64,000 nucleotides of DNA from Toxonevra muliebris (GCA_963691655.1 OY829326.1:143300998-143364997); one strand, 5' to 3'. Positions 23,397-35,383 are shown, numbered from the stretch's first letter. The notes: generated from the sequence alone by a model not told the origin. A program made the numbers and translations.

Positions 23397-24177
23397 ACGC
23401 AAAGAAAAAATTAGTTTTTCAGAAACGAAATTTTCACTAAACGAACTTCGTTCATGGAATGTTTTCATTATGAACGAACATTTATTTTTCATAAACGACT
23501 GTATTCGATTGCCATGAACGAAGATTTATTCATCATAAACGGTTCAATTCTTTTACGATGAAATTAAAACGTTTGCAATAAAATAAAATATTTCCCTGAA
23601 AAATATAAAAAAGATAGCAAAAACAATTTTCATATGTATATTGGCATTTTATTGTGGTTTTTGTTTAAATAAAATTTTCTGATTAAAAACTAGAAAAAGT
23701 GTATGAAATTTACATAAAATTATATTATTACAATTTTCGTAATATTTATTATAAATCACACACTTTTATTTGTATTTTATAAACACCACGCACTTTTTTT
23801 ATAGACAAAGAGAAATGTGATGAAAATTTCAATGCACAATTAAAATTCTTCAACAATGCGTTGACAAATGAAACTTCCCGTTATGTTGTGTTGATTTGTT
23901 GTTGTGTGGAGCTTGAATGTAAGCGTCGCTGCTGCGTCTTTTTGAGACGAGAGCGAGATGAGAGAAAAACGAAAATAAAAAGAGAAGAGAGTTGTGGACT
24001 TTCGTTTAGCAGAAACGTTTTTTCCATTTGCCAGAAAAGAAAATTGCCTTATTTTAACGTGAACGAAAACGGTTTTGGTTTCTGCAAACACGGCAACGTT
24101 CCTCAGAAACGTTTTTGTTCAGCGTAAAAGTAATATATTCTCCACAAACGGGCGATAAACGTTATTTTTCTTTGCGT
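23397..24177. mobile_element. Terminal-inverted-repeat element, about 0.78 kb
   Basis: Ends ACGCAAAGAAAAAATTAG and, inward from the right, ACGCAAAGAAAAATAACG form a terminal inverted repeat. The inside carries repeated GAACGAA / TTCGTT and CATAAACG words. Overlapping open frames on both strands around 23,840-24,127 have no recognisable content. No target duplication could be fixed. Confidence 0.55.
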
Positions 24178-25004
24178 GCAAAAAATTTATCTAAATTTGG
24201 TACATTTCGTTAAAATAAACTTCAAATTAAGTTTTAACAGCTAATATCGGACAATTGAACGATATAAAATATTTCATGTAAAAATCATCAAAATTTAATA
24301 ATAACCACGCCCACCTTATGCTGACACCAATGAGATATTTTCATTAGAATGTGTGTAGTTCCCGAACTAGGGGTGCTAGTTAGTGCTTCACCTAGGCATG
24401 GAAAAAAAATATTGGTGTTTATCAGTATGAAGCGAATCAGTAGTTTTTGACACTTGATTTTTCCTAACTCAGTTAAAATTGCAATTGTAATCAATTTAGC
24501 CTCGTAAATTTCACTTAAGACTGTAACATTTTTCAACAAATTAACTAAAATATTTTATACTCATTTCCATGACTATGAAAACACCAAACAATCATAACAA
24601 ATGACGTCGTAATGCGAAGAGATACAAAAAAATTGGTGGAACAACCTGAAAAGAAAATGGTGGGCAAACCTATATTTTCGAAGCCAATTTGGAACCCATT
24701 GAAAAAAGGTACCAATTTACGATATGTTTGGAATTCGTTCTGACTTATGAAAATATGTACAATAAAAATATGGCCCAGCACACCTTAAATTTTCGATGGA
24801 AATTGACCACTTTATTAGCATTAAAATTAACATTGATTTTATTTGAGAGGTTAACGGTCAATTTTTTGCTGTCGCTGCTAGATAGTCGAAATGTCACAAT
24901 GTAACCTACAAAGAGGGCCAAACTTTAAAGAACGACACAACAAACCCTTTTTAGTTGGGTCGGTTATTTTTATTGAGATATTTCAACAACATTCTACGTA
25001 GATT
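24178..25004. repeat. FReD copy 3 distal 3' flank (inverted duplicate)
   Basis: 24,700-25,004 is the reverse complement of about 7,790-8,070 (TTTCGATGGAAATTGACCAC, GGTTAACGGTCAATTTT). 24,178-24,690 is AT-rich with no supported gene. Confidence 0.55.
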
Positions 25005-25006
25005 TA

Positions 25007-26275
25007 CAGGGTGACAATTGTAAAGTGACGCAAGTTTAATACTCTGCAGCAAGCTTTGCCATTTACCGTTACTTTAATTTAAAAAGCAAATTCATTCATC
25101 ATTGGCTTTGCTTTTAATTTCATTTGAATTTTTGTTATTACATTTTGAAATTTCCATAAAAATGGACAAGGAAAATATTCGTCGTGAAATTATGAAATTT
25201 CATTTGGCAAATTATAGTAGCCGTCAAATTGCAAAGGCTTTAAATTTGTCAAGTCGTACGGTAGACCGAGCTATTATTCGATATAATGAAACTGGGGGTT
25301 TTGGAGATAGAGACCGGGGAAAATTTTCAACAGTTGCCACTACTGGTTTAACAGAAAAAATTCGTAAACGAATCAAGCGAAATCCAAGGCGCTCAATGAG
25401 AAAAATCGCTAAGGAAGTGGGAGTAAACCGTGAAACAGTGCGAATCATTGAAAATCAAAGCTTAATCTTAAGCCGTACAAGCTCCGAAAAGCTCAAGATC
25501 TGAAAAAAAAGAAAGATTTGCGACTGCAAAGATGCAAGGCGTTGCTACGCTCCTCCGTGTTAAAAAATGTTGAAAATATCTTGTTTACAGATGAAAAAAT
25601 TTTCACGGTTGAACAACATTTCAATGCGCAAAATGACCGAATGTGGCTAACATCATCATCGCAACAAAATAGGACTGTTGGCCGAGTTCAAAAGCCAGCT
25701 TCCGTTATGGTATGGGCTGGAGTTTCCGCTAATGCCAGAACCCCTCTAATATTCGTTGAAGAGGGTGTTAAAATTGACCAGGTTGTTTATCGGAGCATTT
25801 GAAATGAACATGTTCTTCCCTGGGCCCAAGATACATTTGGAAATGAAAACTGGACTTTCCAGCAATATTCTGCACCTTCCCACATGGCAAAATTAACGCA
25901 AACATGGATAAAAGACAATTTTTCTGGATTTATAACATCTCAAGAATGGCCACCATACTCCCCAGACTTGAATCCAATGGACTACTCTATTTGGAGTATT
26001 TTAGAGAGTAAGGCTTGTGCATCTCAACACCACAGTCTGGAGTCGCTGACAAATTCATTAGAGAAAGCCTGGACTGAAATTGATCAGGAAGTCCTACGAT
26101 TTCCGGATCGATTGAAGGCATGTGTGCAGGCTAAAGGAGGTTATATTGAATGAGGTGGGGTTCAAATGAATGCTTATATAATCAGCAATGTTAACACTTA
26201 ATTGTACTTAATGGAAGTACGTCCTTTTGAAAATAACTGCTGAAATGTGTGCGTCACTTTACGATTGTCACCCTG
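25007..26275 (+). mobile_element. Tc1/mariner-superfamily element, copy B
   Basis: A 1,269-bp copy of the family, with TA at 25005-06 and 26276-77 and the same CAGGGTGACAATTGTAAAG ends. It interrupts the duplicated FReD 3' flank. The unbroken counterpart near 7,790 (CACCACTATAAAACTG) shows the empty target, so this insertion is younger than the duplication. Confidence 0.9.
25162..26153 (+). pseudogene. DD37D-type transposase, copy B (several lesions)
   Basis: Same protein family as copy A. Four lesions are visible. A one-base loss near 25,448 shifts the frame after RIIE. A TGA at 25,801 replaces a leucine codon after YRSI. The second catalytic aspartate (FQQDSAP in other copies) reads FQQYSAP near 25,865. 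A 15-bp deletion before RFPDRLK removes five residues. Loss of the catalytic aspartate means even a complete product would be inactive by family knowledge. Confidence 0.88.
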
Positions 26276-26277
26276 TA

Positions 26278-26714
26278 TAGTGATGTAAAACTAAATTTAA
26301 AACTACTTATTATTTTCAACGTATTTGATGTTAAAGTTTTGTTTACACTTTGATAACATACTTTTCCACACACTGTATATTTGTTTCTACTTGTTTAGCT
26401 TTAAGAAAACAACAAAATCACTAAAATATTTTGCTTCTAGCGATCAACTGTTGAGAGCTGGGTCGTTTTTGAAAAAATCCTTGAAAACCATCAAAAACAA
26501 ACTTTAAAAGTTTACAAATAATAGGAATTCTCAAATAACAAGGCTTGCCGGCTTAGTTTGTTATATTTTCTCTTTTATTCTTACTTTGTTTAATGTATTT
26601 ACTTAAAATTAACATTTAAAAATGTTATCTGGACAAATTTTCTTAAAGTTGAAATTAATCATGACTGCCTGACAGTCCTAGCCCCAACTTAGCTTTAAAT
26701 AAGTATTTAAGCAG
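26278..26714. repeat. FReD copy 3 downstream flank
   Basis: Reverse complement of the region after FReD copy 1, about 7,238-7,790, including GCCGGCAAGCC. Non-coding. Confidence 0.6.
26574..26579 (-). promoter_or_regulatory. Polyadenylation signal, FReD copy 3
   Basis: AATAAA on the minus strand 136 bp after the stop codon, aligned with the other copies. Confidence 0.55.
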
Positions 26715-28057
26715 CTAAATTCTTGGTCTTATTGCCATCTCAGCGAATCGGTTCCAGTAATTTTTGTCTCCGAGATCTTTACCTGTTAAAATTCTGTAAA
26801 ATAATTATTATTATAAACTTTATTGTACCGGTGATTTAAGCGGGTACGGATGAAATACTTACTTGCTACCACAGCCGCCGTTATCGTACCACCATCCTCC
26901 CAAATATTTTGAGGTACAATTGTTTTTAGTGTTATCATTGTCTCTTGTGCTAAACTCAGTACCTAGTGTTAAGATAAGGCCAGCATCGCCGCGGGGTGTA
27001 CCTAAGACTTTGATGTAATAACGTTCATTCTCATTACCAATTTCAAACTGCTCATAAGTGGTGGTATGAGTTTTCCCGTTGTAGTCTGTTATTGTTATTA
27101 ATAACTCTTGCGGCCGTGCCCTCGTCATTGCGTATAACTTATCTAAACTAATAAAGAAATTATTTTTTAACTGACCAAACCCTTCTTTGTAATCATTCCA
27201 ATTGTGAAAGAAATCCATGTCTACGTATTTGTATTGACGGCGCATTATAATGGTCCAACCAGGATAATTATCCTTTTGCTCACAGTATACGTTAAATGGT
27301 TTGTAGTTATATCTAAGTAATTTTATCGTAAAAATGCCATTTAAGGTACTGTAATCTCTCGCAAATACTTCAGCGCAAGATGAGGGTAATTTCCTAAAAC
27401 GGGGGTTTTTTTTTTTTTAGTTTAGATTAGTTTGGTGAATCTGAAAAGAAATGCTATAATTTACTACACACTTTTCGTTGCCTCCATCAGGATTAATTGG
27501 TCGTAATTCGTAAACTTTTAATTTTTCCCTGCTTTCTTGTAATGATTTTTCTAATCTGTAAGTTGTCATTTTTTTGATTAGTTTCTTTGGGCAATCGGGA
27601 AAGAAATCCTATAATTTACTACATACTTTTCGATCTCAGCTTTATATTTTTCCTCCATCTTACGCATTGATTCCTTTAATCTGAAAGTTATAATTTTTTT
27701 TTTTTTTTTTTGGTTTGTTGAATTTGGAATGAAATACTGTAATTTAATTTAATTTACCCATGTAATTTTGATTTGCAGTGCATCAGTTTTCCATAAGTGC
27801 CGTCCTCAGTTTCAGTTATATGTACTGAACCGTTTTCCCTGTTGTTTTTTAATATTGTTTCCACTTAGGTTCTTTGGTAAAATTGTTTAGAATATTATAC
27901 ATACCCATATGTCTATGTAGAAATTTTCTGTTACTGTAAAAATTAAAAAAATATTGCGTTGAAAATTTACCGAGTTACGTTCTAATATTAATGTGTTGAT
28001 TGCGCTGATAAGATGACAGCATATTTGTATAGCCAAAATAAATTTTTTATACTCCAT
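26715..28057 (-). CDS. Secreted fibrinogen-related protein with coiled-coil linker, copy 3
   Basis: Six exons on the minus strand: 28057-27979, 27863-27758, 27680-27627, 27555-27472, 27393-26863 and 26793-26715. All junctions are GT/AG and the joined length of 933 nt gives a 310-residue frame. Order: signal peptide (MEYKKFILAIQICC...), a linker containing ENGSVHITETEDGTYGKL, about 40 residues with leucine/charged heptads (LKESMRKMEEKYKAEIEKL..), then FReD from LPSSCAEVF to MAIRPRI. It keeps DYKEGFGQLKNNFF, FSTRDNDN, LGGWWY and all four cysteines. The third and fourth exons are symmetrical (same phase at both ends), 54 and 84 nt. The exon 1 donor is GTAACT; the GTAAAT used in copies 1 and 2 would give a stop here. 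The coiled coil suggests an oligomeric lectin. Confidence 0.82.
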
Positions 28058-28111
28058 TATAAATCAAATGCTAAGCTCAAAAGCCTTTGAACCTTATTTG
28101 AAATTATCTCG

Positions 28112-28119
28112 TATTTATA
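28112..28119 (-). promoter_or_regulatory. TATA box of FReD copy 3
   Basis: TATAAATA on the minus strand, 62 bp before the ATG, in the same CATATAAATACGAGA context as copies 1 and 2. Confidence 0.7.
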
Positions 28120-30212
28120 TGAAAATTTTCCAATTAACCCTTCTTTAAACGTAAAGGTCTGGATAGAATTTTTTTTTATTTTGAGGACGTATTGTAAAGA
28201 AATGGTCGGATATATATGGATATATATGAGAATGCCCGGCTTAAATAAATCAATAAATTAATTATCCGTGATTTAAAAGAAAAACTAAAAATATTCTCCT
28301 ATTTTTAAAGAATGCATTAGATCGCTCTGACACGTCATGACGTAGCGTTTATGCCAGTGTAGTATAAAATTGGTTGATAGAATATTGCCGTTGAATGAAG
28401 GGTTAAAAGTAGCATGCGAATCAAATTACGCTGAAGTAATCAGTAATAAGTGTAACGTAACAAATATAATTAACCGAGACATTTATAAGTTTCTATTTCT
28501 GGTTTAATCGATTCAAATATCCTTTTGAAATATGTACTTCAACGATGTTCAAAGGAGTTAATAGCGCTGAAAACACTACTTTCGCACGATATTTAATACG
28601 GTCCAGAAGCTCCAGTTTGAAACTCCTGTCCATTTTCATATATCTGAAGATTTCTCAGAATTATCAATAAATAATAAATACATCAGGATTGTTGTTTTGG
28701 GAAAGGTTCAGAAAATAGTCACAAGGCGATAAGTCTGATGGGTTAGAAATCTATTTGATTTTGTGGTTGTCAAGAAAAACTAGAGTTCGGTTCGATGTTT
28801 GTGAAGTCATAGCTTGCAAAATAGTTGCAAAATTCAATTTTTCTCCGGATTAAGGATTTCAAGTAATTAGCTATACAATAATTCGAGTTAATTTTAACTC
28901 CAAGCTCGGCAAAAATTGATTCAGTGACACTTTTAAAATATTAAAGCTTTTGCTTTTGTGTCACCGATAAAGAGTACACTTTAGTTAAGTCATTTTGACA
29001 ACTTATAATATTATTTAAAAACTTTATCCAAGCCAGCAAAAATGAAAGATATCGATATGTTGATGATTTTTCAAAGCCCACTTGGAGATTTTTCAAGTTG
29101 AAGTGGTTTCATTTTATTTTTCCCATATCCGTAGAACTTTTCGCGGGCCTCAGGTTAAACACTCGATATCTTGCATGGAAATGGAAATTACGGCAAATCA
29201 CAATTGACAATTTTCTGAAAAATATGTGCCTATAATTAAATTGTAGTTTAAATTTCTACCATATGTAAGTAGGTACAACAAATAGTTTTTTTTAGGATTT
29301 GAATAGAAAAATAGGAAGCGGAGAGTAGCGCATGTTGGAAAATAAATGAAGGAAGATCAGCTGGATGAAGTATTCCCTTTTTATTTAATATTATGCGAAG
29401 TTCAATTTCGAAAAATTGAACGTAAATTAAAATGTGAAACAATCCAAGTTCCGCTCTAGCACACAGCTAGTTCACGCATACATACTTATATATTTTTTTT
29501 TAATTGACAGAATTTTAATTAAAATGCTCAATGATAAAATTTAAACTTACGTTCTGTATTCGAAAGTATATGTATATATGTATGTATTTTAAACACACCA
29601 CGAATGTCATCAGCATTCACCATTTTCATCACCGCAATTGAAGTACCACAAATGAAAACCACGTTTGTTAAATTGGTTTAATTGGTAGAATTGAGTTTTA
29701 ACTTACAGTTAAAAAAAAAAAATAAATACATATAATGCGAATCTGTCAGAAATGTATGTATGTACATAACATTGAACATGTGGGGTAGCTTCAGCACCAA
29801 TTTCTTATGGAAAAATTTGATGAGCTAAAAAGTGTTCAACTGTTCAAAATGGATTAATTCAGAAAAGCTTGACACAGATTTTTTTAAATTTTCTGAAGAA
29901 GCAAAAGTTGTTATAAAGTGAAGTACATAACAGGATAGCAGGATAAGTCCAATACAAAAATAAAAATTGCCTTTTTTAATTTAATTGAAATTTTTGTTAT
30001 GGTAGTATATTTAGTAATTTAATCCCACATGGCTGGGCAAAAGTCGAAAGGGTCTTAAAATTTTATTACATGTCACACATGAAAAAATTTGGCTGATCTC
30101 TAAAATTTGAAATTAAAGGTTTAGGTTGGATGAGGTTTACAAGAATGTTTTATCTAATTAATATTTTTTGCTCTTCATTATTGTGAGTCCCTTCGTTTTA
30201 TGTTTTTGGAAC
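28120..30212. other. FReD copy 3 upstream flank, then no gene seen
   Basis: 28,120-28,490 matches the upstream flanks of the other FReD copies. 28,490-30,210 is AT-rich with no recognisable protein content in any frame. The last part (about 30,150-30,212) is the continuation of the minus-strand LINE remnant found beyond the hAT-like element. Confidence 0.45.
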
Positions 30213-30220
30213 ACTACTAC

Positions 30221-31307
30221 CAGGGCCGTAGCCAGAAATTTTTTTCGGGGGGGGGGCGAAGGGCCCATTTTCATTCGAAGAAAATATTCATAAATAATTT
30301 TTATCAAACTGATTTTTAAATACAATAAATTAAATCGATGATACATTTGATGGACCCTATAAAATTAAAATTTTAGGAAAAATTTTCCGATTTTTTTTTA
30401 ATCTTAACCTCAAAAAAATGACCAAAAGTGCCAAAAAATTCCCAGAATAATCAAATTAAATTTTTTCAAATAAATATTATTCAATGTGCATTCTAGTGCA
30501 TTTTTTTTTTATCGTGAGGGACATAATTTCATTAACTCATTGACTTCCCACTTCTGATGATGTACCCAACCTCAAAAAAATTACCAAAAATAGTAGAGGC
30601 TTATTTTTTTCAAATGATCATCATTGGGAATTTGAGCCATTATCAAAGATAAGGAACCCGGATGAGGTTGGCTTATATTCCCTAAATTCGTGAAGTCACA
30701 GCATTGAAAGAGATCTTTCTAGTCGTGGTGCTCTGAAGAACAATGCGTTAAAAAATTAATTTTAAGATGGTTTTTGCTAATAAAATGGAGTTTTTGCGAA
30801 AGAATTTTTCACGTTGAACACGAATCTGAGGTCAAAAACTTCCCATCACGTCACGTTTTAGGAAAAAATGGGGTTCAAGCAAGTCTTACTTTACAAGGAT
30901 CCGATAATTTTTTGTATTTTTATTAATTTTTAAAGTTTTCAAACTGACCCAGGACGAAACCTTAAATCAAAAACAGTTACTGACCCAGAAAAACTATGAA
31001 TGCAGGAGTGCTCAGTATCTCCGCTTTTTGAATACGTAGTCAAACCTCATGTCGAAGAAAACAAATCGGATTTGATCGCTTAGTGTAACTAAGATTTCAA
31101 ATTTATTTTTTATATTTAACTTTTTAGAAAAAAAAAAATCGATGGAAGTAAAAAATGTCGTTAAATAGATTTTATTTTTACTTTTTTTCCATCCATTGGC
31201 AATTAATTTCAAAAATTAGAATAAAGTTTCCACATTTCGGGGGGGGGGGGGGGGCGGGGGCGGGAAGGAACCTCCAAAATCGCCCTCCCCCCCTAAATAC
31301 GGCCTTG
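30221..31307. mobile_element. hAT-like non-autonomous element with G-rich ends
   Basis: A 1,087-bp element. Left end CAGGGCCGTAGCCAG is followed by a run of G. The right end, read inwards, is CAAGGCCGTATTTAGGGGG. The flanks ACTACTAC and ACTACCAC agree at seven of eight positions, as for a hAT 8-bp target duplication. It is inserted in an older LINE remnant on the minus strand. The inside is AT-rich and has no transposase. Reading across the removed element (AACACTACTAC to CACAAACC) restores contiguous host sequence. Confidence 0.72.
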
Positions 31308-31315
31308 ACTACCAC

Positions 31316-32330
31316 AAACCTAAATTACAGCAAATGGCGTGTATTTACCCAGGATAGGTCTACCAAGTTGTCGAAGAACGTTGAACACAGTGGGCGGAGA
31401 TGCAGTTCTTGTAGTGCAAGAACAGAGTAGTTGTTGGATTGATTTAACTTACTCTACATCGCTCCAGCTTCTGCAGTAATCGTTGAACTCTAATTCCAAT
31501 GGCACAATATTCCGTTAAGGTCTTTTAAGGGTCAGCAGACTCTTTGTTCTATAGCGCAGTCATTCTTGTTACGCTAAGCACTGTTGAATGACAGTTTCCA
31601 CTGTATTATCAATAACATTATTTAATTGTCCAATCGGCAACAGTGTCGTTACATCTATTTCTCTAAGATGCATTTCAAAACCCTAACACACCAATTTGTC
31701 GCTATATCCGGGAACCCAGTGCAGTTTGAATCTGTGGAACCGCCTTTGATTTGACTATACTTCATTGAAAATGGTTTCATACTTGCTTGGCTGTCCAATT
31801 AGATTATGATTAATCATTTTGTTTGTTCTCCAGGCATCGCTGCTGGTAAATAGAAAGGAGTTATCAATGGTGAACTCGTAATGGGGAGTTATGAAATCCG
31901 ATATTGGCATCAAACTTTCGGAGTTGAATATCGTGCAGTGTTTTCAGAATTGTGCCATGCCCATAGTTGTTTTGCTTAAACAAAATCTCAGTCTGAGAGC
32001 TCCTTTTACAGTTATTCTCTTTATGTCCAAATTGAGAGGTAAAACTGAAGCAACATTTCTAGCCCCGGTTGCAGTTTGCTCCTCTGTGTGTTCTTATTGT
32101 GCACATTGCAGCAAGTTTTGGTGCACTGCCAAGTTTAGACGAGTTGCTTTTCTACCCGACCACGATTTCGAAGGAAATAATTGGTGGTATAATTGTGGTA
32201 TATATCCAATGGATGATGTATGGTTGCAGTCACAATTTCTTTTTGAAGGTTATTTTGCAGGTGTAAAAAGCATTAAATCCATTAGTATGATTCCAAGATA
32301 TCTGGATCCAGAAGGCAACTTCTAGTAGCA
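31316..32330 (-). pseudogene. Worn LINE reverse-transcriptase thumb and RNase H region
   Basis: Scattered over shifting minus-strand frames are: KYLGI.L near 32,300; a TTII.PIISF.IV stretch near 32,190; LDSQAS near 31,795; LHWVPGYS near 31,715; and LEFNDYCRSWSDVE followed by IQQLLCSC near 31,440-31,500. These follow the order of the C-terminal part of LINE ORF2 with RNase H and a terminal Cys-rich module, and resemble the intact version at 44.4-45.8 kb (LPFNDFCRGC, LYWVPGH). Many stops and shifts show an old copy. The + strand frame 31,891-32,325 is a shadow of it. Confidence 0.65.
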
Positions 32331-32487
32331 TTTATTACAGTACTGGTCTAGCATCCATAGACGCGACTATTATACTCAATTTATAGACTGAGTGAACTAA
32401 GCAAAATACTAAACCGAGAAGATGGACACATAATAGATCTTATGGAAAGCGGTGCAATCAAAAATAATCTCTTCTTGAACTTCAAAA

Positions 32488-33753
32488 ATGTTATTATTAA
32501 AACTGAAAAAACTTATGTCCGAGCAAATCTCAAATTACGTATTTGAAAACAATCTGCTCTCACCATTTCAATCTGGGTTTCGAAAGGGCCATAGCTGTTC
32601 TACTGCAATGATGAAAATTATGGACGATATTCGTGTGCCTTATGATCAGGGGGATCTGACTCTTCTTTGTCTTTTGGACTTTTCAAAAGCGTTTGATTCT
32701 GTGAACCATCTGTTGTTATGTCAGAAGCTAAAGTCCTATTTTGGGTTTTGCGCAAGCTCAATAAAGCTAATGAGGAGCTATTTGGAAGGGAGAACTCAAA
32801 GAGTAAGAGTGGCGGATTCCTACTCTCAGTATAAATCGGTAATAGCTGGTGTACCACAAGGATCAATTCTTGGTTTTTTGTTGTTTAGTCTATTTATTAA
32901 TGACATCTTTGTTGCGTGTAAAAATGTTAATGTTCATGCGTATGCTGATGATATTCAGCTGTATTTGTCTAACCGTATCGGTCTTGTTGACGATCTCAGT
33001 GCGAGAATAAATGAGGATTTATTAACCATTGGTAAATGGGCTTTTGACAATGCTTTGAGTTTAAATGCTGATAAATCATTTCCCATTTCAAAGGGAAAAA
33101 TTCCACCTACTATCATTCCCCCTCTATTTATAGGAACCGTTTAATTGAAATTCGAAAACAAAATAACTAATTTAGGTTTTTATATTAACTCGAATCTGTC
33201 TTGTGTTGATCATGTTAATAATGTTATTAGTAGAGTATTCTAAACACTTGGTAATTTGAGAGTATCTGCTGCATTTACTCCTGTGGATATTAAGCGGAAA
33301 CTGGCTATCCAGTTAGTATTACCTATTATAACTTACTCGGAGCTCATATACAGTAAAGTTGACTCTCATTCGCTCCACAAGCTTGAAGTTGCTTTCAATA
33401 ATGTAACACGCTACGTTTACTGCCTGAGAAGATTTGATCACATAACTTCATGGAGAAACCGAATTCTGGGCTGCAGTATTTCTGATTATCTGAAAGCTTG
33501 AAACTGTATATTCCTGTTCAAGCTAATTCTAAGTAAGACTCCTCTGTATTTGTATGATAAGCTGATCTTCTCTCAGTCTGCGAGGTGCCTAAATTTTATT
33601 GTACCAAAGTTCAAATACCTTAATTCATCTAGAATGTTTTTCATTAACACCATTAGACTATGGAATGCACTTCCTTTACAAATCAAAAGAAAGATAAGCC
33701 TGCATAATGTTAAGCCTTTACTACTTAAATTCTTTTCAAATGCAAATTTTTAA
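32488..33753 (+). pseudogene. LINE reverse transcriptase, C-terminal two thirds
   Basis: One reading frame carries the whole remnant with three internal stops (33,142; 33,241; 33,499) and no visible frameshift. Motifs in order: SPFQSGFRKGHSC; LLDFSKAFDSVNH (catalytic aspartate); GVPQGSILG; AYADDIQLY (catalytic YADD); WAFDNALSLNADKS; GFYINSNLS; and a C-terminal RMFFINTIRLWNALP block typical of Jockey/CR1-type LINEs. A glycine-for-proline-type change follows SILG. An intact enzyme would copy element RNA at a nicked target; this copy cannot. The frame has no endonuclease part because the 5' half is missing. Confidence 0.85.
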
Positions 33754-34090
33754 ATTGTTTCAAAAGTTGTGGTATTATGTTAGTTGTTTTATTTGCCCTT
33801 AATCTGTTTTATATACCTACGCATCAATGTATCCCTCTGCTGCTTAAGATCAAAAATGTTAGTTTAATTTTTACTACCTCCCTTTGTCTATTTTTTAGTT
33901 AAGCTTTTTATTATTAATAATTTATTTTCATCTTCTTTTATTTTCTGTTAATTTTTATTTATAAGTATTTTAGTTCTATTCTACTTTTCTTTTATTGTAT
34001 TTATATATATTTTTCAAGTACTGGTAAAGATTCTATATCTTAATGTACTACTATTTTTTTGTTGTTAATAAATTGAAATTGAAATTAAAG
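32490..34090 (+). mobile_element. 5'-truncated LINE fragment (reverse transcriptase end)
   Basis: The fragment begins inside the reverse transcriptase and ends with a 3' UTR and a GAAATTGAAATTGAAATT-type tail near 34,090. A 5' truncation is typical of incomplete LINE insertion. The family has no RNase H after the reverse transcriptase here, unlike the LINEs at 31 and 43-46 kb, so it belongs to another clade (Jockey/CR1-like by motif, not proven). Confidence 0.75.
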
Positions 34091-35383
34091 AATTCCTATC
34101 TGGCTTGTTTTAAAATCAGGGGGCTCTCATTAGTCCGTCATTATTATACAATACACATTTAGTTCACTTTAGAAGTAAAATGGGAATTATGCTAGCAAAA
34201 CTCGCCATGCCATTGAAGAAATCATAAGAAAATTCGTCGAGGGCTATATTCAAATATCTACACCATCGTCCAATTTAGATAACCAACAACAGATTTCAAA
34301 CAATCAATGTATAAACCTATCACCATTATCTTCTCAACATAACTAAATTCTGCTAGCTCCACATCTCTTTTGGATTCATCAATATACACTAAGTTATAAA
34401 TTTACTGAAATAGTATATTGATAAAACAGAGAAAATGTAAAATCAATTTTATTTTTTTCTACCTTCTTCAAGTCATCATTTAAATCCATTTCAAAATAAA
34501 CAGGAAACGAATAATGCGAAAGTGTGAGTAATCTTAAAAAAAAAGAAGAAATACGCAAATACTTGAAATGTATTTTTTTTTTTGTTTTACTTTTTATCTG
34601 TTTATGTATTTGTTTTTCTTTTACAGCAGCATAATTTATTTAAAACGAAGGAAAAACAAATATAAAATATATGCACAAAGCTTCAGTGTGCACATTTAAG
34701 TAGCTAAATTGTAGAGTGATTTTTAGCTTGAAACTACAATAAAACGAATTGCTCAGGTACTTATCAAAAATTTATTGTATTCAATATCATTGAGATTTGG
34801 GTTTTTTCGTTTACCAAATAGGTTGAAAATTAATGATGCATTTAATTGGATCGTAGTTAAAGAAGTAATTTGTATAACTGAAGATGCTGTAATATATGAC
34901 ATAGTGAAGATAAATATTAGCGATAATTTTCTTTTATTATTTATTTAACTATATAAAAGTTACGAAACTACAGATTGTTAAAATAATTGAAATAAACTTT
35001 ATCAGTTTTGTGTAAAATTCTTCATGTAGTTATAGTAGTACAATCACTTTAGAACTTTTCTAGAATAATGCAATGATATCAATATAACAGATGCTTGTTT
35101 CTCTTTCGCAATATCCCAATTGCTGCGATTTGTCTTCCACTTATTGTTTTTTCTACTTGACAGAGTCTTAAGATTTTTCCACTGAAAAAAAAAACCAAAT
35201 ATCAAATATTTTGACTACAAAACTTGGAAATGAAAAATATATCGGTATTCAAGTGTACTACGTAAAGTGTATTTGTATATTATTATTTGTATGCTCTCCT
35301 CAAATACAGTAGAGTTCGCTTAGCTGTTTATGCAAACTAAGCTTTTTTGAATGTGAATACAAATCCAGCAGCAGATAATCGCG
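34091..35383. other. No gene seen
   Basis: AT-rich DNA with poly-T and poly-A runs and no conserved frame. Confidence 0.4.

Noticed and set aside
23840..24127. Overlapping frames on both strands
   Set aside because: They lie in a terminal-inverted-repeat element and have low-complexity content.
31891..32325. Open frame of 144 codons on the + strand
   Set aside because: The opposite strand carries recognisable LINE thumb/RNase H remnants (KYLGI, TTII.PIISF), so this frame is a shadow.
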